From Buddleja alternifolia (lineage: Eukaryota; Streptophyta; Magnoliopsida; Lamiales; Scrophulariaceae), in NCBI GenBank assembly GCA_019426215.1, contig CM033394.1, forward strand, positions 16,698,195-16,762,194: 64,000 bases of DNA, read 5' to 3'. How positions within the stretch are numbered: position 1 is the first letter of the stretch; the number at the start of each line of letters is the position of its first letter. Shown here piece after piece: positions 47,701 through 60,069 of the stretch. Position numbers and translations under genes: made by a program. The notes below the pieces were generated by a model. That model searched no databases. It had not been told where the DNA came from and saw only the letters and a list, made by a program, of their open reading frames with translations.

Positions 47701-48660
47701 TGCTCTTCAACCCATCATTGTTTTGGAGTCTCGTAAGAGATCCCGCACGTGTCAAAGCGGTTACTTCCAAAGAACCATTGTCCATTCAGGCGCACTGCTC
47801 CAGTGACTCAGAAAGTGACCATTATTCGGACTTCAAAACTGCAATTCAGAACTCTCTCTGTGATATCAAGGGTTCTTGTTCACGCCTAGAAGAAACAAGT
47901 GGTTCAATTCTCTATCAAGTCGAAAGAAATCGACTAAATGATATGCAGAATGTTTCTAATACCCTCACTGTTAATATTATGAAACAGATCACATCGCTTG
48001 TCAAAGATCTTTCTGATAGCATCAACTGGACTCTTGCCGAGAATGCATTTGCAGACGCTGATCGTCACTCTCTTTCCAACTCAGCAGCTAAGAGTATAGC
48101 TGCTCAAGTAAAGCTTCTTCACCAAGAAATATCCGAGATTCTCTCATCCAAAGCACCTCTCGATGTTGATGTCAAGAAGGGGCAAAAGGGTAAGTCCAAG
48201 AGCTTGGCAAGCTCTAATGACAAGTGCTGGCAAGACCTGCAAAATGCTATTCAAATGATCCAGCAGGCTGTCCTCAAAAAGTGTAAACCTCGTTTCTATA
48301 AAGGTTACCCAATTCCAGACTTCTCAGTTGAGCTACTTGAAGAGTTAGGAATTCCGCCATTTGCCGCTTATGTGCCCATTAACATTCATCCAAATAGAGC
48401 CCCGATCAAGATCTTATGAGATTCTTGAAGAACTATTGTGCGAACTGGGAATCGACAATGCAATTTGGCATAACTGCCTCCACAATTTTGAGGAGTTGGC
48501 TGAAAGACTGGGACAAGTACAATTTGCCAACAACACTCACAAAAATATGAGGGAAGCAAACGACAGGTTATGGAAGTTTACAGAGGTGCTCTTCAAACAA
48601 GAGCAAAAGAAGCAAGACCCGAAAAAACCACAAACTTCCTCAACCAAGAGAAAGCTCTAG
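44753..48660 (+). pseudogene. ORF3 of element C, N-terminus deleted
   Basis: Begins inside the ORF at MADICVKVLECRAGSFDKIN, which aligns with LLADFNSKIIECRVGTFDKVN of A. The promoter region and about 150 residues are missing. Open blocks: 44835-45344, 45378-46307, 46428-46730, 46940-47461, 47538-48419 and 48361-48660, in changing frames. Features: basic KKYKKTKKSKSS (46095-46130), VDLAYYD (46225), LERHNPSLTHVVLAY-like helical region near 47090, and a C-terminal Lys-rich tail ending KRKL at 48660. Intron at 45604-45690. No membrane helix or signal peptide is evident. Function unknown. Confidence 0.72.
45604..45690 (+). other. Putative 87-nt intron in ORF3 of C
   Basis: GCTCAGG is followed by GTAAGAAA, and a pyrimidine tract (TTTCTTTCTTTCAG) precedes CTCCTTTAG. 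These are textbook plant splice signals with a T-rich interior. Removal gives a phase-1 junction coding SAQ-A-PLEV. Being 29 codons long it is also open when unspliced. E has the equivalent at 3790-3874. Confidence 0.65.
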
Positions 48661-48878
48661 AACTTCATTGTTTATATCCTATTAAGCGCTTTATGTTTTC
48701 ATTGTAACTCATTGTACTTAATAATATATTAAATGAATGAGTTTGCTGAAACATCTCGTTTCTAGCTATATACACACTGACTTATAACTAACCTTTAACA
48801 TTTAAACATAAACTTTATATTATCTGTGGTAATCTTTCGAGCTCTTGGACTATAAAGAGTTAAGGTCATGACATTACC

Positions 48879-48892
48879 AAAAAGGGGGAAAT
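48879..48892 (+). other. Polypurine tract of C
   Basis: AAAAAGGGGGAAAT, directly before the 3' LTR start at 48893. Confidence 0.9.
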
Positions 48893-50315
48893 TGTTAGGA
48901 AATTTCATGTTAGAAGTTTCGAAGATGACAAGAATAGGTTTTATGTTAGAGCCCAAAGATATGTAAGTTTACCTTTATTAGATTATGTATAAGCTTTTAA
49001 AGTTATCGAGTTGTAATTTTTAGTTGAGGCTTTTATCTTTATGGTTTTAGACTAGTATCTAGCGCTTGAGCTAAATAGAATTCTAGGTGAGTCTATCAAA
49101 GTTAAATCGGAGATCAGCGTCTAAAGACCTTGAAGATGAAGGATTCTTTAAGCGGCTGACAAAGCGCTTGAGAATCAATTCAGAACGATAAACGCCATAA
49201 GCGCCTGTCAACACCTGAATATAATCATAAGTCAATAAGCTATTTAAGGAAATCATCAACAGACATTTATTTCCAACAGGAAATAAATTCAAATGCATTA
49301 AATTCTTGATAAGAGCATTAAATGTGATAAGGACTATTGACGGTACGGATAAGCATTTCTATGAGTTGTCAACTCAATGTAGGTTTGCTACCCACTCCGT
49401 GCAGCAGAATTTTCAGAGATGTCAGAAAAAGACTATTTCACGTGCCTCATGCTTCACACGTTCCTGCATATGTCCAATGGACAAATCCCAAGAAAAGTCT
49501 ATAAGTAGATACTCACAGCTCATACCAAAATCACCAAGAATTATTCACTTATGCTGTTCAAATTTATATATAGTCTCAAAGCTCGAAATCTCCATACCCA
49601 AAATCTTTTTGAGGTTTTACATCTCTACAGCCAAATCAATATCTCTTACATCTTTCCAAGAAAAATCGTCATTTAAAGAGATATTCCAAAAGTGTTTCAA
49701 CTTTTCAAATCAAACAAACCTGGATAAAACCCATCAATATCTTCAATCTGAGTGATGAAGTTGTTGATAGACAAGCATTATTTTTGTGTGGAAGAAGCTT
49801 TGTCAGAAGCAGATCTTAGCCGAGTTGAAATATTTGTGATCAGGGAACTCGAGATCAAGTCTTCAACAATTTGCTATTGTGTTGAAGTTGTCTTTGTGGA
49901 ACCTCGTAAATCATTTTAGTGGAGCCCTTCTGTGTGGAAAGGAGTAGAAGGACGTAGCTGGGATTACATAAACCCAGTGAACCTTGCAAATTCTTGTGTC
50001 TTATTTACTTACTATTTTATTGCTTTATTTATCACATCATACGTTATCATAAAGCATATAATTATCAAATCACTAAGAGCAACTAAATTATTTCTAAGAC
50101 CTTAATTTGTTGCATCATATAGACTTGTATAAATCTTTCGCTGTGCTAACCCTGATATAAGTGTTGAGCGTCTGATCCTTTTGATCAAGCACTCAAAACT
50201 ATTGTCTAAGTTAAGTTTATAAAAGCAAGTCTTAAAATTTGAAAAGAATTGAAAGGTCTATTGAACCCCCCCTCCCCCTCTTCTAGACCCTTTCATATGC
50301 CCCTTGGGCCCAACA
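48893..50315 (+). repeat. 3' LTR of element C
   Basis: 1423 bp, TGTTAGGAAATTTC to CCCAACA. It includes the 243 bp missing from the 5' LTR and a C-rich run at about 50265-50279. The ORF at 49306-49755 is in LTR sequence and is not a gene. Confidence 0.92.
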
Positions 50316-52842
50316 TCTAAGGATAGGATTTGCAAGTTGTTAAGTTTCCTCGTGCTTTGAAAGGGCCTCACAAATCTTAGGTTTAGTGCATACTGACGTT
50401 TGTGGTCCATTTGGATAAATGGCCAGAGGAGGTTTCCTTTACTTTATCACCTTCACTGACGACCATTCTCGATATGGTCTAGTGTACCTGATGAAGCATA
50501 AGTCTGAATCCATTGACAAGTTCAAGGAATTCAAGGCTTTAGTGGAAAATCAAACAAGTCAACGTATAAAAACTTTTTGATCTGATCGAGGAGGAGAATA
50601 TATGAGTGACGAGTTTGACTTATACCTCAGAGAGAATGGTATAGTATTGCAACTCACACCTCCAGCCACTCCACAGTTGAATAGAGTAGCAGAGCGAAGG
50701 AATCGAACCTTGTTGGACATGGTTCGCTCCATGCTTAGCTACACTGATTTACTCATTTCACTGTGGGGTCACGCGCTGCTTACAACTGCACACATTTTAA
50801 ATAGATGTCCGTCCAAGTCCGTTCCTCTGACTCCCTATGAAATGTGGAGAAATAGGAAACCATGTCTTAACCACATAAAGATTTCGGGATGTCCTGCTTA
50901 TGTCAAAAAGACTAAAGTGGACAAGTTGGAGGCTAGGTCCTTAAAGGGACGTTTCATTTGATATCTTGAATATTCTAAGGGATACCTCTTTTACATGCAC
51001 AATGATCAAAGGATCATTGTAGCCTTACAAGCCCACTTTCTTGAAGATGAGTTCATTCAAGAAGGAGGAGCAGGTAGAAAGATTGTTCTAGAAGAACAAA
51101 ATGAAACCCCACTGGATACATCTACACAGGGAGTGAGAACCGAACCTTCTATAACACAACCACAACCACGACGATCGAATAGAGTATCTCAACGCCTGAG
51201 AGGTACGGATATCTAATGTAGAGGGAGTTGGATCTCTATTCTGTGTTAGAAGAGGATCATGGAGATGATCCCTCCATTTTTGATCAAGCGATAGTGGATG
51301 TGGATGCTGCTAGATGGCGTGAAGCTATGCAAACTGAGATCGATTCGATGCATGCAAACCAAGTCTGGAAACTTGTAGACCAATCTGAAGGGGTAAAACC
51401 AATCAGGTGTAAATGGATCTACAAGAGAAAGATTGGTGTTGATGGCAAAGTAGACACCTACAAAGCCAGGCTAGTGGCGAAAGGGTATAGTCGAAAGGAA
51501 GGAATTGACTACCAAGAAACCTTCTCGCCAGTGGCTATGATCAAATCAATAAGGATTCTACTTGCAATAGCAGCACACCTAGATTATGAAATATGGCAAA
51601 TGGATGTCAAAACTACTTTCCTAAATGGATTCCTAGAAGAGGATATCTATATGGAACAGCCTAAAGGTTTTGAATCCGAGGAGCATATTCATAAGGTGTG
51701 TATGTAAACTTGAGAGATCCATTTATGGACTCAAACAAGCATCTCGTAGCTGGAATCTACGTTTTGATGAGGTTGTCAAAGGATTTCACTTCATCAAAAA
51801 TGAAGACGAGCCCTGTGTTTACAAGAAGGTCAGTGGGAGCAAGTTGACATTCCTAGTGTTATATGTAGATGACATATTACTCATTGAGAATGACATAGGA
51901 ATGCTCACCACAACCAAGAAGTGGCTTTCGAGTACATTCTCCATGAAAGACTTGGGAAAGCGACCTATATTCTAGGGATTTGGATCTATAGCGATCGAAC
52001 CAAAAGAGTGATAGGACTTTCTCAAGCCCTTTACTTAGAAAAGGTCTTAAAAAGGTATAGGATGGAAGATTCTAAGAAAGGGTTCCTACCAATGAGACAT
52101 GGGATACATCTTTCGAAATCTATGTGTCCTCAAAGTGAGGAAGATAGAAAAGAAATGAACATTATACCCTATGCGTCTGCTGTGGGCAGCTTGATGTACG
52201 CGATGCTCTGTACTAGACCCGACATTACTTATGCTGTGAGCGTTGTTAGTCGATTTCAAGCAAACCCTGGTAAGGAACATTGGATAGCTATGAAGAATAT
52301 CCTAAAGTATCTGAAAATAACTAAGGATATGATTCTCACTTATGGAAGTGGTGACCTGAGGGTGGACGGGTACACTGATTCGGATTTCCAATCTGATGTT
52401 GATGACTGGAAATCCACCTCGGGATTTGTATTTCCTCTAAATGGTGGAGCGGTGACTTAGAAAAGTTCCAAGCAAAGCACAACCGTCGACTCCACCACAG
52501 AGGCTGAATACATAGTTGCCTCGGAGGCAGCTAAAGAAGCTGTTTGGATTAGGAAGTTCGTTGAGGAACTTCAAGTGGTTCCTAGCATAAAGCTCTCGTT
52601 GCCACTTTATTGTGACAACACCGGAGCTATAGCAAGCGAAGGAACCTAGGTCTCGAAATAAATCCAAACACATAGAGAGGAGATATAACATCATAAGAGA
52701 GATCGTTGCGCGAGGTAAAATAGCTGTTCAGAAAATAGCCTCAGCCGACAATGTCGCTGATCCATTGACCAAGCCATTGGCACAGGCGGTGCTGGAAAAA
52801 CATCTCGAAAAGATGGGTATTAAATACCACAGCATAAACTAA
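50316..52842 (+). pseudogene. pol: Integrase-RT-RNase H of B1
   Basis: Continuation of B1 pol after element C. Integrase: HTDVCGPFG, FTDDHSRYGLVYLMKHKSES, SDRGGEYM preceded by a stop (50578), TPPATPQLNRVAERRNRTLLDMVRSM, with catalytic Asp and Glu present (50390-50960). RT: 51228-51975 with CKWIYKRKIG, DVKTTFLNG and LYVDDILL (about 51865), then YLKITKD and a frameshift near 51960. RNase H: 52380-52842 with a stop in place of Trp (52458), STTEAEYI, and LTKPLAQ. It ends HSIN at TAA 52840. This is standard copia order. Confidence 0.9.
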
Positions 52843-52849
52843 CTTAGAA

Positions 52850-54571
52850 GATATTATGATTTCCTCTGCACCCTAATTTACTTTCTCCCTAATAGATAAA
52901 CTAGGCAATAATTCAACACATGTTAGTTAATCATATGAAGATGATAAAAGCACAAAAATCATAACACATAACAATCCTAGAATTAACTTGAATCAGCAAC
53001 TATCATATATTATTCAAAATCAATCCGGCCTTTGCGTGGTCTTAATCTCAGAAATTAGTTCATAACTATAAAAGAAAAGATAAAACGAATTAGATAAATA
53101 TTTATAGATAAATTTTATCTAAACCTAAGAACTCTCTTTTTGTAGAAGATGATCTTCTTTCTTCCTTCTTCCTTCTATGAAATCTTGATCCAAAAGTAGC
53201 CAAGAAGAAAACTAAACTAAACCCTAATTAACGTGTTTCTCTACCTACTGAACTGTTGCTCTTTTTCTGCTCCTGCCTTTTGTATTTATAGGTGTAGTAT
53301 TAGAAGAATCCTTTTAGATTTAGAATTGGAAATTTTCAAAACTATTTTGTTGACATCGACGTTCGAACGTTAGGCATCTCCTGGCGTTCGGGCGTTAATG
53401 CATTTCACGTTCATGCGTAGGTTCTCCCAGCGCTCAGGCATTAGTGCATTTCACTTTCATGCGTAAGTTCTCCCAGTGTTCGGGCGTTAATGCACTCAGT
53501 GTTCCAATGTTAGGCTCTGCTTACTTGGTTTTACACTAAATTCATGCCTTTCTTCATTATTTTCCTCAATTGCAAGAACTTATACCTGTACTCCAATATC
53601 AAACTTATTACATGCATTTGTGGCAGAAATTAAGCATAATTAAGCTTTAGACCATATGAAATCATAGTACCAAATCAGGTAAATCTCATCCCTATCAACA
53701 CCCCCAAACTTAAACATTGATCTTCCTCGAGCAATGGTAAAACATAGAAAAAGGACCAGCAATCAAAAAGAGATAAAAACAAAAATAAAAAAAAAAAGGA
53801 TAAACTCACTCTCGTGGAGTAAACAATTACACTTAGCATGTGCAACAAGTCTTTAAACCTTTATGTTACCCAAAAAGGACGATTTATAGTCTCGTGAGGG
53901 TTTACAGACGATATACCAACAAAATTCAACAATTTAGATCCAACCAATCAAAACACATCAACATAATTAACAAGAAAACCATGGCACAACATCATCCTTT
54001 CAAAGTTAAAATTTATATATACATATCAAATAATTTTGCTCATGTGACACTTCAACTCGAAAATACTCGAAAGGGTATAATGAAAATAACTCTAAGGCAT
54101 TATAGTCGAGAGGCATCCTTACCAAATTTTGGACATTAATCCCATATCAATCAACTTTCGGTCGATCACAAGGCACAAGAATCAAAGAAAACCTCATAGC
54201 CATTTAAATTCCATTACTTCAAATATTCAAACTGATATGAAACTTCTATTAAATTCATCAAGGCTAGATCATGTGCAATGTTTTATTCCATTAGGCTTTC
54301 TATGGCACCCATATAACAATCTTTGGATCAATGACTCCCAAACTAGATAGCTTTAGGTCATTAAGTGTAGAGACACTTCTAAGAATTTAATCACTCGAGT
54401 GTCAAAGGCCACGAAACAAAACTAGATCTTTCAACAATTAAACTTCTTTTTAGCTTGAGCAAAGCTCAAATTAGCATAATAGTACAATGTATAGGCATGA
54501 GACATTTTACCTCCAGTACATATTAGCCTAACCACTTTGGTCATACCAAATTTCAACCTAATCATTGAAAG
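52850..54571 (-). mobile_element. Gypsy fragment: 3' LTR and adjoining internal region
   Basis: Read on the minus strand, an internal non-coding part (54571 to 53715) leads to a polypurine tract (TTTAAGTTTGGGGGTG, 53701-53714) and an LTR that starts TGTTGATAGGGATGAG at 53700 and ends near 52850. The tract is typical of plant Athila/Tat gypsy elements. A TATA box (CTATAAATACA, 53281-53291) and a 46-bp repeat lie in the LTR. It was inserted at the end of B1 and cut on the right by B2. No ORF of note. Confidence 0.7.
53378..53515. repeat. 46-bp tandem repeat upstream of the gypsy TATA box
   Basis: Three imperfect copies starting CTCCTGGCG (53378), CTCCCAGCG (53424) and CTCCCAGTG (53470). They are rich in CG and contain GGCGTT and ATGCGTA words. 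They lie upstream of the TATA box on the minus strand. Confidence 0.75.
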
Positions 54572-56715
54572 TGTTATGTGCCCAACGAGCCATCTGTTGG
54601 CTTAAACATTAACACTATGTCAGTCTTATCATTTAGATTAAATCAAACCTATTACGAAATGCTTCTTTATTGTTGACTACTCGAGGAGTATAGATAAAGA
54701 TCTCATGGATTACATATGGTTAGGGAAGTCGATCAGGATACCTATGGAATGCTCTCAAAGACCGTAATCCTAAATATACGTTCTAAGTCATAGAGGCTGT
54801 GAGATGTGGGATATCACTGGCCTCACCAAGACTTGTTCGTGTGTGTAACTCTTCCAAGAGGTTGACGCGTTCCTATGTCAACGGCTAGTAGAGCCAATAC
54901 ATGCCTGAAGATCCATAAGTTTCATAGGTATGGGATTGAATGGCCCCGCAAGGATTCCTCGTTGGTGCTGTTAAACTTGTAGTCCTTCGGTTTAGTATTG
55001 TGAGATAATCCTTAGACCTGAGATGTCATTGGAAAGGGTATTACGCACTTTGCTTTGATATGCACGTGCACTCCAGGAGAGTCATAGGGTGTGTATGTTG
55101 GGCATAATCTGGTAGTACAACAGAACAATTGACAGTTGGAGGGGATTCATCCAAGGTCATGAGTACCCATTATTTCCTATGTTGTTGAGTGATGTTGAAT
55201 GATCGAATAGTCTCTGGCTAGAGCATTGTCTTAAAAGAGGGATTGGTGATCCCTGCTTAGAAGACCGGATCATTAGTCGAACCGACATAGTCATAGTTTT
55301 CGAAGCTATTTGGGTTTCGACCGTCGTCAAGCCCTAGGTCTTAGACAGGAAAAAAATGAAGGGATTTGACTCACACAAAGATTGAAATCTGGATAGGTTT
55401 GCATTTTTCATCGTTAACATCTAGAAAGTCGAGGCGACATTACTAGACATTGAACCACAACTAATAGGTGCCTTAGGTTAATTGGTGAAATTAATCCAAG
55501 GTCTAGTTAATTATTATAAATCATTAATCTAACCTATGGAAGGACTTATTGCTAGCTTGTTAATGAGCCTAAATGGTCACACACAATACTAAGTGTAGTA
55601 CCTATTGGCTAGTTAATTCTTTGTGAATTAATAGAGAGATTAATTAATGGGAATTGATTAATTTGGAAAAGGAATAAATTAATTAAGTGGTCATAATTAA
55701 TAAAGGTCTTATAATTTAATATTGGAATATTAAATTTGGAAAGACTAGTTAATTAATTACTGGTCCAATTAATTAATATGTGTAAGAGAAAATATATATA
55801 TATTAAATATATAATACACGCTAGGAGTGTATGTCTATGACTTTGGTGGAGGATTTTATCTTGTTCACCAAGTCTATGTATGTATATATATATGTGTGTG
55901 TGTGTGTGTATTTAATTAATATCTTATAATATATTTGATAGGATCTATTCTAATTAATTAGGTAACTAATTGATATGGAAAGATCTTATAAATATATATT
56001 AGGATAAATATTGTAGATATGGAAAGATCTTATTTGATAAGGTATGGTATATTTGATATGATATCAAATATATGGAAATATCTAATTAGTTGGAAAGTAT
56101 CCAATTAATTAAGGAAGAGAAATAAGATGGAGGGAAACTAAGTATAAAATATATATATATATATATATGCAAATATAAACATGCCTATTTAGGCGTATAG
56201 ATATGTGTGTGTGAGTTTTCATATTTTGTGGACTCTCACCCTATTTTATTAACAAGTTAATTTTAATTCATTCTACACAATTTTGATTGTGGAAAAATTT
56301 TCTCCATCTTTTCTCTTCCACCTCTTTCACATATATTCTTCCAACTCATGTGTTGAGTACAAAGAACACCAAAATATATTCATACCCATTTCTCATAAGG
56401 CAAGATTCGATATTCTCCTTGCTAGCATTAGTGGAGATAATCGAGGGTACGAGCTAAGGTGTGGATAAATTCAGAGGCGCAACACTTGGGGCGTTAGGGA
56501 AAATTCATTCAGAGAGGTGTAGCAGGGATTTGCTTAAAAAGACGTAGCTGCTTTTTGATCTTCAAGAGGTAAACACGACTACAGTAATCTCTAAGATGTT
56601 TTGAATCTGATGGTACCATGGTAGAAGCCCTAATTTCGGGGATGCCGCTTTATTTTTTCAATTTATACCTTCCGCTGTACTGGTGTCCCCGGGGATTTGT
56701 ACCGAGATCCCAACA
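54572..56715 (+). repeat. 5' LTR of element B2
   Basis: 2144 bp, TGTTATGTGCCCAACG to ATCCCAACA. Similar along its length to the B1 LTR, with many small indels. It is followed by a primer site and B-type internal sequence, so it is the 5' LTR of a second element rather than the 3' LTR of B1. The left flank is gypsy sequence (CATTGAAAG). Confidence 0.85.
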
Positions 56716-56716
56716 G

Positions 56717-56728
56717 TGGTATCAAAGC
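56717..56728 (+). other. Primer-binding site of B2
   Basis: TGGTATCAAAGC, one change from the initiator Met tRNA complement. Confidence 0.85.
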
Positions 56729-58260
56729 CAAGGTTTTGACATGGCTCAGATTCTTTGTATGTGTTTATGTTTATATGCTTTAAATTTTGTTTTATCACAT
56801 GTAAAATGAATTGGATTTTTTGTTATTATTTTTGGACCTATTGAAATCGTTTAAATCTAAAAATTGATTTGGATCTGAAAAATGGATTTTTGAAATCTAA
56901 AATTGCGTTTATGATAAATCTAAGGAATTGGAAATGGATTAAAGACTGCGCGAATAGCAACTGTTCGGACATGGCAGATGAGCTGCCGAACAGCCGCCGT
57001 TCGTGTTGCGACGCGTGGGAGGCGACGGCACTGCGCCATCACGTAAGGCACATGTGAACAGTGCGTTCGCTGTACGTGCAGCCTCTGCGCATGCAGCAAA
57101 CAGCGCTGCTCGCGTGTCCGTTGCCAAGGGCAGTGTCGCAAGGCTGCAACGCCGCCAGACGTGGCGCCGCTGTTGCTCATCGGGCAACCAAAGGTTGTCC
57201 CATCCTAATTTGGGTTACCTAGGCAGCGGCCCACCAGGGTTAGACCCTAGGATTTTTTCAATTTGTGGTAAATTGCAATTTGGCCCTGTGGGGCTATTTT
57301 GTAATTTTTATGGTTTGGGTTTAAAATGTAATTGAGTATATTTTTTGGGCTTGGGCCTAAAATTGAACTTTTCAAAAGACATGGACTTTTATTTATATTA
57401 TGAAAGGACAAAATAAAATTGGTATTTTATTGACTTTCGAAATTAAAATAGAATTGAGTTTTTTTAAAATAGGCTTCTTCATGGATTTTTGAAAAATGTG
57501 TTTCTTTTATTTAAATTTTAAAATGACGAAATAAAATTGATATTTTATTGACTTTCGAAATTAGAACAAAATTGAATTTTTAAAATTGGCCTCTCTTTGA
57601 AGAAATGGATTTCTTCATGTTTTTCCAAAATATGGATTTACATTTAAATTTTGAAAGGACGTAATAAAATTGGCATTTTATTGACTTTCGATATTAAAAT
57701 GAAATTGAGTTTTTAAAAATTTGCAGCCTTTATAATTAAGTGAAGAAGTGGACTTTTTCATGGACTTTCAAAGAATATGAGTGTTTATTTGAATTCCAAG
57801 TACGAGATAAAGTTGGTATTTTATGGACTTTGGCAATTGAATAAAATAAGTGATTTTTGAAATTGGGCTTTTTTAGATTAAATGAAAAAGTGGACTTTTT
57901 CATTGTTTTTCAAAAATGTGTATTTATTATTTAGTTCTTGGAAAATTAAAATGATATTAATCGATTCCTATAATAGAATAATATTAGAGTTTTGGAAATT
58001 GAATTAATTTTCGGGTTAATGTAGAATTATGATTTTCCATGGAATTTTCTGAAATTTATTTTTAGAAAATAATTAATTGGTCCGCTAATTGAATTAGATT
58101 ATCTTTAATTAAAACCGGTAAATTTATGTTTAGAAAAGCATGATGCGAGCATTTAGTGGTGATCCGGGTCGAGCCATAGACAAGTCGTTATAATTTGAGG
58201 CCTGTGTGCCATGTTTTCTTTTTATGTACATGAGAGGGTGAGATTTCTTTTTCTATTGTA
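56729..58260 (+). other. Leader of B2 with a GC-rich island and AT-rich tandem repeats
   Basis: No credible gene. A GC-rich island lies at about 56945-57235 (GCCGAACAGCCGCCGTTCG and similar). Then comes an array of about four degenerate copies of a 119-143-bp unit (57360-57900), marked by TATTTTATTGACTTTCGAAATT at 57422, 57541, 57674 and a decayed copy near 57816. B1 has a single unit-like stretch at about 35600. Confidence 0.6.
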
Positions 58261-58324
58261 TTGTTCTAAATCAATAACTTGTGCCCTTATTCTTTTTCTT
58301 CTTTCTCTACTTGTTATTCTTTTT

Positions 58325-58444
58325 ACCAAGAGTGGGAGTTGAAGAAGTTTCATTAAGCAGCACAGGCTTAGCCTTCTTGAGTTGTAAATCAAGAAGGCTA
58401 AGCATGTGCTGCTTGATGAAACTTCTTCAACTCCCACTCTTGGT
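58325..58444. repeat. Near-perfect 56-bp inverted repeat with an 8-bp loop
   Basis: Arms 58325-58380 and 58389-58444 are reverse complements with only two mismatches. The loop is GTTGTAAA. The right arm is gag coding sequence (LLDETSSTPTLGK on the plus strand). Because of the palindrome almost the same peptide is also encoded on the minus strand. Probably a fold-back duplication. Confidence 0.93.
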
Positions 58445-58800
58445 AAGAAGAAGAAGAAGGGCAATGAACTGCAAGCAAAGGACGGTATCAAGAAAGTCAA
58501 AGGGAAAAATGGGAAGTGTTTTAACTGCAAAAAGAAGGGACACTAGAAAGATTGATGTCCTGAGCCTCCTCATCAGCACACTAATGGTACATTTATTGCA
58601 AGGTTAATTTGTTAGTTAACTGTGCTTCTTAAGTGTCATGACACTGTTAAGGTACTCACTTATGTAATGGATTGCAGATGGTGGGAAGAAGCAAGGAACA
58701 AAGAAATGAGCTCGTAGTTCTGAAGATGCCAAGGAGGTGTTTTTCGCGGCTGAGGCTGAAGGATAAGAAATCATTTATTTGTCGTTTTTAAATTATTTGA
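58389..58800 (+). pseudogene. gag C-terminus of B2, decayed
   Basis: After the hairpin, a Lys-rich stretch leads to a zinc knuckle at 58517-58558 (CFNCKKKGH, then stops TAG and TGA, then Cys). A decayed protease-region match follows (GTHLCNGLQMVGRSKE, 58655 on), equivalent to GTHLCNDLQVLSRSKE of B1. The upstream capsid part is not recognisable. Nothing is functional. Confidence 0.65.
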
Positions 58801-60069
58801 GACAATGTTTTTGAAGAATGTTTTTTATCATGTTTTTGAATTAATGTTATGAACCATGTTTTACTCCACCTTAGTTTACGGGTGGAAATTCAAGTTTTTA
58901 TTAAAATGCATTTTGTTATTTATGGTTCTGCAATTAATTCTTATGGCATGCTATCTTCACAACATTTGACTCATATCGCACAACAAATGTATATATTGAT
59001 CAAGCTGCTAAGGCAATAACCTAGGTGAGCATATTAATCTATTAGATATAGAATAATGAGTGTAACCCTAAAATTGTCGCATTAGATGTGATAAGGAAGC
59101 CACACACATCAAGGATGTGAAAGGTATTGCTTGTGTCAAGCAAACAGTGGGAGCAATTGACGATAATAGATCCTCTTGTCTTGTGTTTACAAGTATCCTC
59201 ATGTTCATTACACCTTGGAACGAAAGGGATCATTTCATAATATCCTACCTTCAAAGTGAAGGAGATCTTTTATAAACAAATGGGGAAAGTAATGGAAACT
59301 AAGAACTTGATAGACATAGACACCACTGGCAGTTAAAATGAATAGACTAGTAAACCTTTAAACCTATGAACACAAGTTCCATACCCTTCGAGACGAAAAT
59401 TCTGACAGGGAGTATGATGAAAGTCAAGAAAACTTGACAAGTAGTGGAAGCTGACATACATCGTAAGTGCTTCAAAGATCGATCTACTGATTGAATCTTT
59501 TCTGAACAAAAGTTCTAAAGGTTAATAGGTATACAACTGGCTTGTTAGTATCATATGTTGGCAACATTGCATAAGTATCATACATATGATCATCATCTCA
59601 ATTTTTGATGTGGACTTGAAAAGGGAAAAGCACCACAATTGCACGAGATAACAATATCTACAGGCTATTGGGTTGCCATAATCCTTTTCTATCCAAACGC
59701 AAAGATAATATGTTGACTAAGCTCAACATGGAAGAATTAAAAGGTAATTCTTCCTGTAAAGCATAACCAAAAGGTACATGCAATTCTGTGAGTTTAAATT
59801 GGTGTTGACTAGTACATCTTATGTATAGAGTTGAACTCCTATTAGATCCAATGGATTGGATTGGTGTTGTTCATTAAATAACAACATGGGAAATTGGAAC
59901 TAGAAGCTCTAGTCTTAGGACATGAACTTAAGTGATGATCGAAGATTTGTTTTATGCCAAATGGGAAAGTAAAGGCTAAAGACGTCTCTTAAGAAGAGAT
60001 AGAGGCTAACTCTACCATTTAAGTCATGCATAAGAATGCGGTGATAAAAGGTATTTAGATAGATGAACA
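58801..60069. other. Unassigned decayed stretch
   Basis: About 1.3 kb with no ORF over about 70 codons and no recognisable domain. It probably continues the internal region of B2 in a heavily mutated state. A faint match to the B1 GAG-pre-integrase region exists near 58920-59030. I see no other structure. Confidence 0.35.

Larger units (their letters stand above)
37743..50315 (+). mobile_element. Sirevirus-type Ty1/copia element C
   Basis: A complete 12.6-kb element from TGTTAGGAAATTTC (37743) to GGCCCAACA (50315), flanked by a perfect 5-bp duplication TCTAA (37738-37742 and 50316-50320). It sits in the GAG-pre-integrase region of B1. Gene order is gag, pol, ORF3. It has stops throughout, a mutated protease site and a deletion of the ORF3 promoter region, so it is not autonomous. 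The 5' and 3' LTRs differ by scattered changes and a 243-bp deletion in the 5' LTR. Confidence 0.95.
32978..52842 (+). mobile_element. Copia element B1, interrupted by element C
   Basis: A plus-strand copia element distinct from the Sireviruses: 2.1-kb 5' LTR, primer site, long leader, shortened gag, protease, then (after element C, 37743-50315) integrase, RT and RNase H to 52842. The 3' LTR is not present in the window; a gypsy fragment begins just after the pol stop. Integrase and RT resemble the Tork/TAR group of plant copia elements, a tentative assignment. All coding parts are broken. Confidence 0.82.

Noticed and set aside
54572..56715. 3' LTR of B1
   Set aside because: It is followed by a primer site and gag-type sequence, so it is a 5' LTR of a second element; no polypurine tract precedes it.
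56920..57335. ORFs in the GC-rich island of B2
   Set aside because: Same reason; stop-poor because of GC content, on both strands.
57360..57900. CRISPR-like array
   Set aside because: Degenerate AT-rich tandem units with no uniform repeats or unique spacers, in a plant retroelement leader.
58222..58607. Two opposing ORFs with almost the same N-terminal peptide
   Set aside because: Produced by the palindrome at 58325-58444, not two genes.
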